In this document: positions 1 to 7,016 of the stretch, piece by piece
Position numbering within the stretch: the first letter of the stretch is position 1
How the letters are laid out: the number at the start of each line of letters is the position of its first letter
From: an uncultured Clostridia bacterium
GTDB taxonomy: Bacteria > Bacillota > Clostridia > TANB77 > CAG-508
Assembly (NCBI GenBank): GCA_944386315.1
Contig: CALXAS010000008.1
Location: forward strand, 1-17,842
Length of the DNA: 17,842 bases
Reading direction: 5' to 3'
The notes under the pieces: generated by a model
Databases searched by the model: none
What the model saw: the letters and a program-made list of their open reading frames with translations, nothing else
Told to the model about the DNA's origin: nothing
Made by a program: the position numbers and the translations under genes

Positions 1-9
1 AACAATTAT

Positions 10-50
10 AGCATAGCCATTGAGGTAAAAAGCCTCTTTTAGCTATGCTT
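10..50 (+). terminator. Hairpin at the left edge, possibly the terminator of an upstream gene
   Basis: An 8-bp stem (10-17 with 42-49) encloses a second short stem, GAGG/CCTC (22-25 with 33-36), with an A-rich loop. There is no proper T-run after it (tattaaaattt), so a weak terminator or a small structured RNA end are both possible. Confidence 0.35.
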
Positions 51-115
51 ATTAAAATTTCTTACTGAACTGTAACATTGTAAAATCAAGTAAAGGTAAA
101 ATTATTTACAAATAA

Positions 116-144
116 TTGAATTTTAAAAGGAAATATGATATAGT
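116..144 (+). promoter_or_regulatory. Sigma-A type promoter of the HipA-like gene
   Basis: TTGAAT (116-121), a 17-nt spacer and TATAGT (139-144) give a good vegetative promoter about 60 nt before the start codon of the following gene. Spacing and both hexamers fit the consensus. No other promoter as good is visible between here and 207. Confidence 0.65.
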
Positions 145-206
145 ATGAAAAGCAATCCAACAAAGGAATAACAACTTAAAAAATAGAAAGATAATGGAGG
201 TGCAGC

Positions 207-1076
207 ATGGTAGATTTCTCAAAGGCAATAGAAGAATTAAACTATTATAAAGGATCAGAAAAAAAGAAAACGCTAATTTATAATCATAAAAAATATTTAG
301 TAAAATTTCCAGATCCAGTAAGAGAGAAAAATAAGAAAATATCTTATATAAATAATGCATTTTCAGAATATGTAGGAAGTAATATATTTTCATTAGTAGG
401 TTTTAAAACACAAAATACACTGTTGGGAACATACTACTATAATGAAAAAGAAAAAATTGTATGTGCTTGTGAAGATTTTACAGACGAGAATCATGTATTA
501 TATGAATTTGAAAGTTTGGCATTAAGTGCAAATCCAGATAAAAAAGTAGAAACAGAATTAGAAGATATTATGGAAGTAATAGAAAGCATAACAGAATTAA
601 AGAAAGTGAATATTACGATTGCAGATAATATAAAAGAAAAATTTTGGGATATGTTTATAGTAGATAGTCTTATTGGGAATACAGACAGGCATAATGGAAA
701 TTGGGGGCTTCTAGTAAATAAGAAAAATGGAAGGGCTGAATTTGCTCCTATATATGATTGCGGTTCATGTTTGAATCCTATGCTAGATGACAAAGAAATA
801 GAAAAGTTAACTGGAGTAGAAATAAAAAACTTAGCAATGAATTGTTATTCTTGTATAAAACAAAAAGGAAAGAAAATAAATTATATGACATATATAAAAA
901 ATCTAAATAATGAGGAATGCAATAAAGCCATAGAAAGAATTTTTCCAAAAATAGATTTAGATGTCATTAAAAAATGGATAGATGGGATAACTTGTATGTC
1001 TGCTATTAGAAGAGAATTTTATCAAAAGCTAATTAGCTTAAGATATGAAATTTTAAAAGATACCTATAAAATATGA
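207..1076 (+). CDS. HipA-like / CtkA-type protein kinase, stand-alone
   Basis: This 289-residue protein looks like the kinase core of the HipA family, Ser/Thr kinases best known as toxins that phosphorylate glutamyl-tRNA synthetase. Residues 157-168 (GNTDRHNGNWGL) match the catalytic loop, with D160 as likely base and N165 as metal ligand. Y183-D184-C185-G186 sits where the metal-binding Asp (DFG equivalent) belongs, and K33 in YLVKFP could be the ATP lysine. It is shorter than classical HipA (about 440 aa) and lacks the N-terminal subdomain that contacts HipB, as in the smaller CtkA-like kinases. The start is set by GGAGG at 196-200, 6 nt before the ATG. No hipB-like DNA-binding gene lies on either side. 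The gene is preceded by its own promoter and followed after 22 nt by an M50 protease gene. The family call is fairly safe. Toxin activity and substrate are unknown. Confidence 0.72.
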   Translation: MVDFSKAIEELNYYKGSEKKKTLIYNHKKYLVKFPDPVREKNKKISYINNAFSEYVGSNIFSLVGFKTQNTLLGTYYYNEKEKIVCACEDFTDENHVLYEFESLALSANPDKKVETELEDIMEVIESITELKKVNITIADNIKEKFWDMFIVDSLIGNTDRHNGNWGLLVNKKNGRAEFAPIYDCGSCLNPMLDDKEIEKLTGVEIKNLAMNCYSCIKQKGKKINYMTYIKNLNNEECNKAIERIFPKIDLDVIKKWIDGITCMSAIRREFYQKLISLRYEILKDTYKI

Positions 1077-1098
1077 AATTATAAAAAAGGAGAATAAT

Positions 1099-1842
1099 AT
1101 GTTTGGATTTACATTTGATAGAAGAATGCTATATGTAATTATGGCAATATTAATTATTATGATGTTAGGGAGATATTTAAGTAACCCGGCAGAATTATTA
1201 AATTTATTATTAACCGTACCAGGAGTATTAATAGCCATTACTTTCCATGAGTATGCGCACGCTTTTGCAGCAGATAAATTAGGAGATGATACTCCAAGAA
1301 GACAGGGAAGACTTACCTTAAATCCCTTTGCGCATTTAGACCCAATAGGTTCTATTATGCTTCTTTTTGCAGGATTTGGATGGGGAAAGCCAGTAGAAGT
1401 TAGCCCTAGAAATTATACTAGGAAAATCTCCATGTCAGCAGGAGATGCCATTGTTTCTATTGCAGGACCTGCTATGAATATTATACTAGCAATCCTATTT
1501 ACCATTATTTATTGTGCTATATTAAGATTTGCACCAATGTTTGCAATAGGTAGTCAAATAGGAATTATTACCATGACAATTATTGAAATGACGATAGCCA
1601 TTAATATAGGGCTTGGTATTTTTAATTTAATTCCACTTCCACCATTAGATGGTTCTAAAGTATTAAGACATTTTTTACCATATAATGCACAAGCATGGAT
1701 GGATCAATACCAATATGTTTTTTACATGTTATTTATTATACTATGGATTAGTGGACTTGCAGGAGATATTATTTCTCCAATTATTAATGCGGTATATTCG
1801 GGTATAACCAGTTTAATTGGAGGCATGTTTGGTTTGCTTTAA
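1099..1842 (+). CDS. Site-2 protease family (M50) membrane metalloprotease
   Basis: A 247-residue polytopic membrane protein of the S2P/M50 rhomboid-independent intramembrane protease type. The zinc site is HEYAH at residues 50-54 (H50, E51, H54), and the third ligand is D184 in the NLIPLPPLDGSK block (176-186), the classical NPxPxLDG-like motif. Hydrophobic segments lie at about 11-27, 36-55, 84-95, 120-145, 155-180 and 205-222. There is no PDZ domain, so it belongs to the small YwhC/SpoIVFB-like group rather than to RseP. The start follows AAGGAG (1087-1092) with 6 nt spacing. The substrate is not known. It sits 22 nt after the kinase gene and ends just before a hairpin at 1867-1891. Confidence 0.85.
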   Translation: MFGFTFDRRMLYVIMAILIIMMLGRYLSNPAELLNLLLTVPGVLIAITFHEYAHAFAADKLGDDTPRRQGRLTLNPFAHLDPIGSIMLLFAGFGWGKPVEVSPRNYTRKISMSAGDAIVSIAGPAMNIILAILFTIIYCAILRFAPMFAIGSQIGIITMTIIEMTIAINIGLGIFNLIPLPPLDGSKVLRHFLPYNAQAWMDQYQYVFYMLFIILWISGLAGDIISPIINAVYSGITSLIGGMFGLL

Positions 1843-1866
1843 GAAAAAATATAGTAACGTATACAA

Positions 1867-1893
1867 AAAAGCACTAGAAAAAAGTGCTTTTCT
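1867..1893 (+). terminator. Rho-independent terminator after the M50 gene
   Basis: AAAAGCACT (1867-1875) pairs perfectly with AGTGCTTTT (1883-1891) around a 7-nt A-rich loop. Only a short T-stretch follows. The tsaD ribosome binding site is just 20 nt downstream and no clear promoter lies between, so partial read-through into tsaD is likely. Confidence 0.6.
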
Positions 1894-1922
1894 ATAAAAT
1901 AAAGAGAATAGAAGGAAACAAA

Positions 1923-2924
1923 ATGAAAGAAAATATTACCATATTAGGAATAGAATCTAGTTGTGATGAAACATCAGTAGCAGTAGTAAGAAATGGAAGA
2001 GAAGTATTATCTAATGAAATTAGTTCTCAAATAGCTATTCATGAAAAATTTGGAGGAGTAGTTCCAGAAATAGCTTCTAGAAATCATGTAGAAGCTATTT
2101 CCAATGTAACGAAAAAGGCGCTAAAAAATGCAAATTGTACTTTGCAAGAAATAGATGCCATTGCATGCACTTATGGACCGGGCTTGGTAGGTGCTTTATT
2201 AGTGGGAGTATCTTATGCTAAGGCATTAAGTTATGCTATTCACAAACCGCTTATTGGAACAAACCATTTAGAAGGGCATATTGCAGCAAATTACATAACC
2301 CACAAAGATTTAAAACCACCATTTTTATGCTTAGTTATTTCGGGTGGACATACACACTTAATTCATATTAAAGATTATAAAGAGTATGAAATATTAGGAA
2401 AAACAAAGGATGATGCTATTGGAGAAGCATTTGATAAAGTAGCAAGAGTGATTGGACTTGGTTATCCGGGAGGACCAAAAGTAGATAAATTGGCCAAAGA
2501 AGGACAAGCAAATATCTTACTTCCTAAAACACATTTTGAGAATTTAGATTTTAGTTTTAGTGGTATTAAAACAGCAGTAATCAATCTACATCACAAACAA
2601 CCAGATGTGAATAAAGCAGATTTATGTGCAAGCTTTGAAAAAACAGTAACTGATATATTAATAGACAATACGTTAAAAGCTGCTAAAACGCTAAATATAC
2701 ACACAATAGCATTAGCAGGAGGTGTGTCTGCGAATACCTATATAAGGCAACGCTTTATGGAATTACAAAATACAAAAGATATGAAAGTATACTATCCAGA
2801 GCCTGTTTTGTGTACCGATAATGGGGCAATGATTGCCTCAGCAGGCTATTATAATTATATAAATGGAATAGAATCAGATTTGGAACTAAATGCCATTCCT
2901 AATTTAAAAATAGGAGAGAAGTAG
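1923..2924 (+). CDS. tsaD: tRNA N6-adenosine threonylcarbamoyltransferase TsaD
   Basis: TsaD (formerly Gcp/YgjD) transfers the threonylcarbamoyl group from TC-AMP to A37 of ANN-decoding tRNAs, acting in the cytoplasm with TsaB and TsaE. The 333-residue product has the full family signature: LGIESSCDETSVA at 8-20, the metal-binding H115 and H119 in NHLEGH, SGGHTHL at 140-146, and D299 in CTDNGAM as the third ligand. The ATP-binding ASKHA-fold glycines are at 177-184 (IGLGYPGG). I placed the start at 1923, after AAGGA (1912-1916) and 6 nt spacing. An upstream in-frame ATG at 1884 falls inside the terminator hairpin and has no ribosome binding site. tsaB and tsaE are not in the window. Length is normal for the family. 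Confidence 0.96.
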   Translation: MKENITILGIESSCDETSVAVVRNGREVLSNEISSQIAIHEKFGGVVPEIASRNHVEAISNVTKKALKNANCTLQEIDAIACTYGPGLVGALLVGVSYAKALSYAIHKPLIGTNHLEGHIAANYITHKDLKPPFLCLVISGGHTHLIHIKDYKEYEILGKTKDDAIGEAFDKVARVIGLGYPGGPKVDKLAKEGQANILLPKTHFENLDFSFSGIKTAVINLHHKQPDVNKADLCASFEKTVTDILIDNTLKAAKTLNIHTIALAGGVSANTYIRQRFMELQNTKDMKVYYPEPVLCTDNGAMIASAGYYNYINGIESDLELNAIPNLKIGEK

Positions 2925-2948
2925 AAAAAATAGAGGGGAAGGAAAGAA

Positions 2949-3680
2949 ATGGCAATATATGTGATAGGAGATTTGCATTTGTCTTTTGGAGAAGAGAAAC
3001 CAATGAGCGTTTTTGGTGCTAATTGGGAAGGACATAGCGAAAAAATAAAAGAAGACTGGCTAGGTAAAGTAAAACCAGAAGATACAGTAATACTAGCAGG
3101 AGATTTTTCATGGGCAATGTATTTAGAAGATACAGTGAAAGATTTTGAGTATTTAAATGGTTTACCAGGAAAAAAAATTATGCTAAAAGGAAATCACGAT
3201 TATTGGTGGACAACAGTTACTAGAATGAAACGTTTTTTACTAGAACACCATATAGAACATGTGGATTTTTTATATAATACTAGTTTCTTAGTAGAAAATA
3301 AAATTATTGTAGGAACAAGAGGATGGAGTTTATTAGATTCTGAAAACAGTAAGAAAATGATTAATAGAGAAGCTAATAGATTAGAACTTTCGATACAAGA
3401 AGCAATAGAAAAATATGGAGAAGAAAAAGAAAAAATAGCCATAATGCATTATCCACCTATCACAAAGGCAACCAAAAAAGAGGATATCATTTATCATAGA
3501 GAATTTATTGATAAGATGAAACAATATGGAATAAAAAGATGCTATTATGGACATTTACATGGAAAGTCTCATCAAGATGCAATAGAAGGAGAAGTAGAAG
3601 GAATTTATTTTAAATTAATTAGTGCAGACTATTTAAATTTTCACTTAGAAAAAGTGCCTAGTGGGAACGAAGGAGGATAA
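2949..3680 (+). CDS. Calcineurin-like metallophosphoesterase
   Basis: A 243-residue cytoplasmic hydrolase of the calcineurin-like superfamily with a two-metal active site. All five signature blocks are present: D8 and H10 in GDLHL, D52 in GDFSW, N82 and H83 in GNHDYWW, H167 in MHYPP, and H202 and H204 in GHLHG. The GNHDYWW and THGWSLL-like (TRGWSLL, 123-129) surroundings resemble a conserved bacterial subgroup whose substrate has not been settled. A purine-rich ribosome binding site (aggggaagg) precedes the ATG, 24 nt after tsaD. The stop codon is one nt from the pepF start, so translation of the two is probably linked. Confidence 0.85.
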   Translation: MAIYVIGDLHLSFGEEKPMSVFGANWEGHSEKIKEDWLGKVKPEDTVILAGDFSWAMYLEDTVKDFEYLNGLPGKKIMLKGNHDYWWTTVTRMKRFLLEHHIEHVDFLYNTSFLVENKIIVGTRGWSLLDSENSKKMINREANRLELSIQEAIEKYGEEKEKIAIMHYPPITKATKKEDIIYHREFIDKMKQYGIKRCYYGHLHGKSHQDAIEGEVEGIYFKLISADYLNFHLEKVPSGNEGG

Positions 3681-3681
3681 A

Positions 3682-5442
3682 ATGAGAGAGCAAGAACAAT
3701 GGAATTTAAAAGATATTTTTGAAAACAAAGAAGCGTATGATAGAGAAAAGGAAAATTGTGAAAAACTATTGCAAGATATAAAAGAAAAAGAAGGTAGCTT
3801 AGCAAAAGGTGCAGAGGACTTAGAAAATTGTTATACAACTTATGAAAAAGCTTTATCTTCTTATGAAAGAATCTATAGCTATGCCATGCTTTATTATCAT
3901 TTAGATATGGCAAAACCAGAAGCAATAAAATTGTACCAAGAAGCGGAAAATTTAGGTACAAAGTTTTCGGAGATGACGGCTTTTGTAGAGCCAGAATTGC
4001 TAGAGATGGAAGAAGAAAAATTACGTGCATATATTCAAAATCCATGTCTGCAAAAATATAAAAGAATATTAGAAAAATTATTAGAAGAAAAAAGACATAC
4101 CCTTTCCAAAAAACAAGAAGAAATGCTAGCAAGTTATGCAGAAGTTTTTGCAGGAGCAGAAAATACATTTGATACTTTTACCAATACAGAATTAAAGTTA
4201 GGAAAAATACAAATAGAGGGAAGAGAAGAAGAGCTAACAGAGGCAAACTATTCTCATTTTTTAAAAAACAATAACCAGCTAGTGAGAAAGCAGGCTTTTG
4301 AAAAGATGTATAAGGCTTATAAAAATGTTTCTAATACCATAACACAATTATATATCACAAGGGTAAAAGAAGCAGTTGCTACAGCAAAAATAAGGAATTA
4401 TCAAAGTTCTTTAGAAAGAGCAGTAAAAAAAGATGATGGTAGCTTATTCGTATATGAAAATTTGGTAAAAGTAGCAAGAGAAAATTTAAGCAAAAATCAT
4501 GAATTTATGAAATTAAAAAGGCAATTGTTAAACTTACCAGAAATACATCTATATGACATTTATGCCAATCCTTTAGAGACAGAAAAGGGCGAAATAACTT
4601 ATGAAGAAGCCAAAGAAGAGGTTTTACAAGGGCTATCTATTCTAGGAGAAGAGTATACACAATTACTACAACAAGCTTTTGAAAATAGATGGTTAGATGT
4701 ATATCCAAAACCAAATAAAAGAAGCGGAGCCTATAGCATGGGCGTTTATGGAGTACATCCTTATGTACTATTAAACTTTGTGAATAGCAAACGAGATGTA
4801 AGCACCATTGCACATGAATTAGGACATAGTATGCACTCTTATTATGCAAGCCATACACAAGGAATATTAGATGCCAATTACACCATTATGGTAGCGGAAG
4901 TAGCCTCTACCGTAAATGAAATTTTATTAGCAGAATATCAAATTCAACAAGAACAAGACAAACAAAAAAAGCAGGCATTGTTATATGAATTGTTAGAAAT
5001 GATAAGAGCTACATTCTTTAGACAAACGATGTTTGCAGAATTTGAAAAGAAGGTGCATGAGAATATAGAAAAAGGTGAAATGCTATCTGCACAGGATTTG
5101 AATGAAATCTATTATCAATTAAATGAAGATTATTTTGGAAAAGAAGTAGTCATCGATAAAGAAATTCAATATGAATGGGAGAGAATACCACATTTTTATA
5201 CACCTTTTTACGTATATAAATACGCAACAGGCATTAGTGCTGCCATTACTATTGCAAGTAATATTTTAGCCCAAAGACAAGGATATAAAGAAAAATATAT
5301 AGATATGTTAAAACAAGGTTGTATGAAAAAATCTATTGACTTATTAAAAATGGTAGATGTGGACTTAGAAACAGAAAAGCCTTATGAAATAACTTTGCAG
5401 TATTTTAAAGAAAAGATGAGGCAATTAGAAAGCTTAAGCTAA
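3682..5442 (+). CDS. pepF: Oligoendopeptidase F, M3 family
   Basis: A 586-residue zinc metallopeptidase of the M3B (PepF) group, which degrades short peptides in the cytoplasm. The active site is HELGH with H378, E379 and H382, followed by the third zinc ligand E406 in TIMVAEVAST. The first half, up to about residue 200, is the helical lid with coiled-coil-like Glu/Lys-rich stretches. Length is typical (about 600). The start is the ATG at 3682, 6 nt after AGGAGG (3671-3676). That ribosome binding site overlaps the stop of the phosphoesterase gene, a sign of translational coupling. An in-frame GTG at 3661 would lie inside the upstream gene and before this site. No T-rich terminator follows. 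The next promoter starts 20 nt after the stop. Confidence 0.93.
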   Translation: MREQEQWNLKDIFENKEAYDREKENCEKLLQDIKEKEGSLAKGAEDLENCYTTYEKALSSYERIYSYAMLYYHLDMAKPEAIKLYQEAENLGTKFSEMTAFVEPELLEMEEEKLRAYIQNPCLQKYKRILEKLLEEKRHTLSKKQEEMLASYAEVFAGAENTFDTFTNTELKLGKIQIEGREEELTEANYSHFLKNNNQLVRKQAFEKMYKAYKNVSNTITQLYITRVKEAVATAKIRNYQSSLERAVKKDDGSLFVYENLVKVARENLSKNHEFMKLKRQLLNLPEIHLYDIYANPLETEKGEITYEEAKEEVLQGLSILGEEYTQLLQQAFENRWLDVYPKPNKRSGAYSMGVYGVHPYVLLNFVNSKRDVSTIAHELGHSMHSYYASHTQGILDANYTIMVAEVASTVNEILLAEYQIQQEQDKQKKQALLYELLEMIRATFFRQTMFAEFEKKVHENIEKGEMLSAQDLNEIYYQLNEDYFGKEVVIDKEIQYEWERIPHFYTPFYVYKYATGISAAITIASNILAQRQGYKEKYIDMLKQGCMKKSIDLLKMVDVDLETEKPYEITLQYFKEKMRQLESLS

Positions 5443-5462
5443 GAAAAAGCCTGAAGAAGTGG

Positions 5463-5491
5463 TTGACAAAGCTGGAAAAATATGATAAACT
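5463..5491 (+). promoter_or_regulatory. Strong sigma-A promoter of the rplU-rpmA operon
   Basis: A perfect -35 hexamer TTGACA (5463-5468), a 17-nt spacer and TAAACT (5486-5491). Transcription should start near 5498, leaving a leader of about 100 nt before the L21 gene, as expected for an autoregulated ribosomal protein operon. Confidence 0.8.
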
Positions 5492-5497
5492 ATTTAC

Positions 5498-5590
5498 CTG
5501 TAAGCCGCCTGAGTCGGGTACCTAAATGCTAACGAAAGTTTAGCTACCTTGTATTTTATGCTTAGCGAGTATACATATAAAGGGAGGTGC
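5498..5590 (+). ncRNA. L21 leader, ribosomal protein autoregulatory element
   Basis: The leader between the promoter and rplU is GC-richer than its surroundings and folds. GGTA-c-CTAAA (5517-5526) pairs with TTTAG-c-TACC (5539-5548), preceded by a small CCG/CGG stem (5505-5507 with 5515-5517). Position and size fit the L21 leader family, which lets L21 repress its own operon. I identify it by context and structure, not by an alignment. Confidence 0.55.
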
Positions 5591-5599
5591 ATTGTAATA

Positions 5600-6028
5600 A
5601 TGTACGCAATTATTGAAAGCTGTGGAAAACAGTATAAAGTAGCAGAAGGAGACGTTGTATTTTTTGAAAAATTAGATGCAGAAGAAGGAAAAAAAGTAAC
5701 ATTTGAAAACATAGTTCTAGTATCTGATGACAAAAAAGTAGAAGTAGGAACTCCTTATGTAAAAGGAATCAAAGTAGAAGGAAAAGTAGTTTGCCATGGT
5801 AAAGGTAAAAAAATTATCGTTTACAAATATAAGGCTAAAAAGAACTACAGAAGAACACAAGGACATAGACAACCTTATACAAAAGTAGAAATTACAAAAA
5901 TTTCTATGCCAGCTGCTAAAACAGAAGCAAAAGCAGCAGAAGCTAAAACAGAAACCAAAAAAACAGCTACTACAAAAACTGCAGAAGCAAAAACAACTGC
6001 AAAAAATAGCGAAAAAGTAGAAGCATAG
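5600..6028 (+). CDS. rplU: 50S ribosomal protein L21 with a long Ala/Lys/Thr tail
   Basis: Residues 1-102 are a normal bacterial L21: MYAIIESCGKQYKV at the start and KKNYRRTQGHRQPYTKVEI near 80-98, the 23S rRNA-binding block. The protein then continues for about 40 residues (103-142) of low-complexity Ala/Lys/Thr/Glu sequence, so it is 142 aa instead of the usual 102-105. I chose the ATG at 5600 because every L21 begins MYAII. The GGGAGGT at 5582-5588 is 11-12 nt away, a rather long spacing. Upstream in-frame ATGs at 5549 and 5558 would add non-family residues inside the leader. It is cotranscribed with rpmA, 49 nt downstream. Confidence 0.95.
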   Translation: MYAIIESCGKQYKVAEGDVVFFEKLDAEEGKKVTFENIVLVSDDKKVEVGTPYVKGIKVEGKVVCHGKGKKIIVYKYKAKKNYRRTQGHRQPYTKVEITKISMPAAKTEAKAAEAKTETKKTATTKTAEAKTTAKNSEKVEA

Positions 6029-6077
6029 TTTTATGATAAAGAGAGTAAAAAGATAAACACGAAGGGAGTGAGAAAGC

Positions 6078-6347
6078 ATGGCTCATAAAAAAGGTCAAGG
6101 TAGTGTTAAGAATGGTAGAGATAGTGAATCTAAACGTCTTGGAGTAAAAAGAGCAGATGGTCAATTTGTTTTAGCAGGAAATATCCTAGTAAGACAAAGA
6201 GGAACAAAATTCCATCCAGGAACTAATGTAGGAATTGGTAGCGATGATACTTTATTTGCATTAGTAGATGGAACAGTTAAATTTGAAAGACTAGGAAGAG
6301 ATAAAAAACAAGTCAGTGTTTATCCCGTAGAGGAAGCACATGCTTAA
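6078..6347 (+). CDS. rpmA: 50S ribosomal protein L27, without N-terminal extension
   Basis: An 89-residue L27 with the hallmark MAHKKGQGSVKNGRDSESK start and the RQRGTKFHPG and FERLGRDKK blocks. L27 lies next to the peptidyl transferase centre, with its N-terminus reaching the tRNAs. In most Bacillota the protein is made with a 9-12 residue extension (ending around QFFA) that the protease Prp removes, and prp lies between rplU and rpmA. Here the frame is closed by TGA at 6069-6071, two codons before the ATG, so no extension exists, and only 49 nt separate the two genes, so there is no prp. A GGGAG ribosome binding site at 6064-6068 supports the start. Confidence 0.96.
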   Translation: MAHKKGQGSVKNGRDSESKRLGVKRADGQFVLAGNILVRQRGTKFHPGTNVGIGSDDTLFALVDGTVKFERLGRDKKQVSVYPVEEAHA

Positions 6348-6357
6348 AATTAAAAAA

Positions 6358-6394
6358 GGTTACTTATGAATAAGCACATAAGTAATCTTTTTTT
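6358..6394 (+). terminator. Strong, bidirectional rho-independent terminator
   Basis: An 11-bp stem (6358-6368 with 6377-6387) with one G-T pair and an 8-nt loop, followed by seven T (6388-6394). On the minus strand the same stem is followed by the complement of the A-run at 6352-6357, so it can also stop transcription arriving from the convergent minus-strand gene. Confidence 0.85.
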
Positions 6395-6414
6395 GGGCTA
6401 ATATAAAAAGCATC

Positions 6415-6441
6415 AGGGAGGAAACTAAATAGTGTTCCCTC
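6415..6441 (-). terminator. GC-rich hairpin just after the minus-strand gene
   Basis: GGGAGGAAAC pairs with GTTCCCTCC (one mismatch) around an 8-nt loop, directly downstream of the minus-strand stop codon. On that strand a T-stretch (ctttttat) follows about 6 nt later. It may work as a first terminator ahead of the stronger one at 6358-6394. Confidence 0.4.
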
Positions 6442-6452
6442 CCATATAGCTA

Positions 6453-6869
6453 TTAGGTACTCCAAATGGAGTTTCCTTTTAAAAATTTTTCAATTTCTTC
6501 TCCATCGATTCGATAGAAGAAACTGCACAATAGTTCCTCTCCCTTCATAAATTCTTCAGATTCTTCCGAGTTTTGCTTCTCTGCATCTTCTTTTATAAAA
6601 TAAAGAGCCTTTTTTAAGTAAACATCTTTAGGAAGCAGTAAGATATTGGCGGGAGAAATCTGGTCCCGTATGTAGGCATTCCAAAAAGATAGAGGAATGC
6701 CGTATAGGAAAGAGGCAAAGGACAGTAGTCCTTGATAATTTGCTTTGGAACAATGCCTGCGTTGACTTTTTATAAAATGCAGACTTTCTTCCAATGTTTT
6801 TGGGGTTGGTAGTTGCCGCAATCTTTCTTTCTGATTATGCAGAATATCAGATTTTTTCATTTTTCCCAT
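6453..6869 (-). CDS. Hypothetical protein, only minus-strand gene
   Basis: I do not recognise this 138-residue protein. It is basic at the N-terminus (MGKMKKSDILHNQKERLRQL), has no signal peptide or clear membrane segment, carries a moderately hydrophobic centre (about 47-63, LLSFASFLYGIPLSFW), and ends in a Glu-rich part and a short basic tail. A good GGAGG ribosome binding site (complement of 6874-6878) before the ATG, a possible promoter at 6912-6940 and a hairpin after the stop argue that it is real. It interrupts what is often a continuous rplU-rpmA-obg block. Base composition is somewhat richer in G+C (about 37% over 240 nt counted). It contains two CGG arginine codons (R18, R68), a codon I find in no intact + strand gene here, so it may have arrived later or be little translated. 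Confidence 0.65.
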   Translation of the reverse strand: MGKMKKSDILHNQKERLRQLPTPKTLEESLHFIKSQRRHCSKANYQGLLSFASFLYGIPLSFWNAYIRDQISPANILLLPKDVYLKKALYFIKEDAEKQNSEESEEFMKGEELLCSFFYRIDGEEIEKFLKGNSIWST

Positions 6870-6889
6870 GACAAACCTCCTTTTGTACG

Positions 6890-6901
6890 CACAATTTTGT
6901 G
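6890..6901. promoter_or_regulatory. Small inverted repeat in the divergent promoter region
   Basis: CACAA-TT-TTGTG lies between the start of the minus-strand gene and its -10 element, where a repressor could act. Twelve bases in AT-rich DNA is weak evidence. Confidence 0.25.
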
Positions 6902-6911
6902 ACCAATTTAT

Positions 6912-6940
6912 ATGGTAACATAAAATAAATAAAATTGCAA
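6912..6940 (-). promoter_or_regulatory. Possible promoter of the minus-strand gene
   Basis: Read on the minus strand: TTGCAA (6935-6940), 17 nt, TACCAT (6912-6917). The -35 is good and the -10 matches four of six positions. Its distance to the start codon (about 40 nt) is sensible. Confidence 0.38.
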
Positions 6941-6949
6941 GAAAGCTAC

Positions 6950-6978
6950 TTGTAAAATAGGAAAAATTTAGGTATAAT
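6950..6978 (+). promoter_or_regulatory. Sigma-A promoter of trpS
   Basis: TTGTAA (6950-6955), a 17-nt spacer and a perfect TATAAT (6973-6978). The leader to the trpS start is only about 30 nt, which leaves no room for a T-box riboswitch. Confidence 0.82.
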
Positions 6979-7016
6979 AGAGAAGAATTGGTAAGAAGAG
7001 AGAAAGGATGAAGACT

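Noticed and set aside
3641..4168. A 175-codon open frame on the minus strand inside pepF
   Set aside because: It is Leu/Phe-rich, as expected opposite an A-rich Glu/Lys-coding gene, has no ribosome binding site and lies within a well-conserved gene.
5717..6079. A 120-codon minus-strand frame opposite rplU
   Set aside because: A Cys/Phe/Ser-rich shadow of the Ala/Lys repeat tail, not a protein.
6979..7016. T-box riboswitch for trpS
   Set aside because: The promoter lies only about 40 nt before the start codon, and there is no T-box sequence or terminator hairpin.
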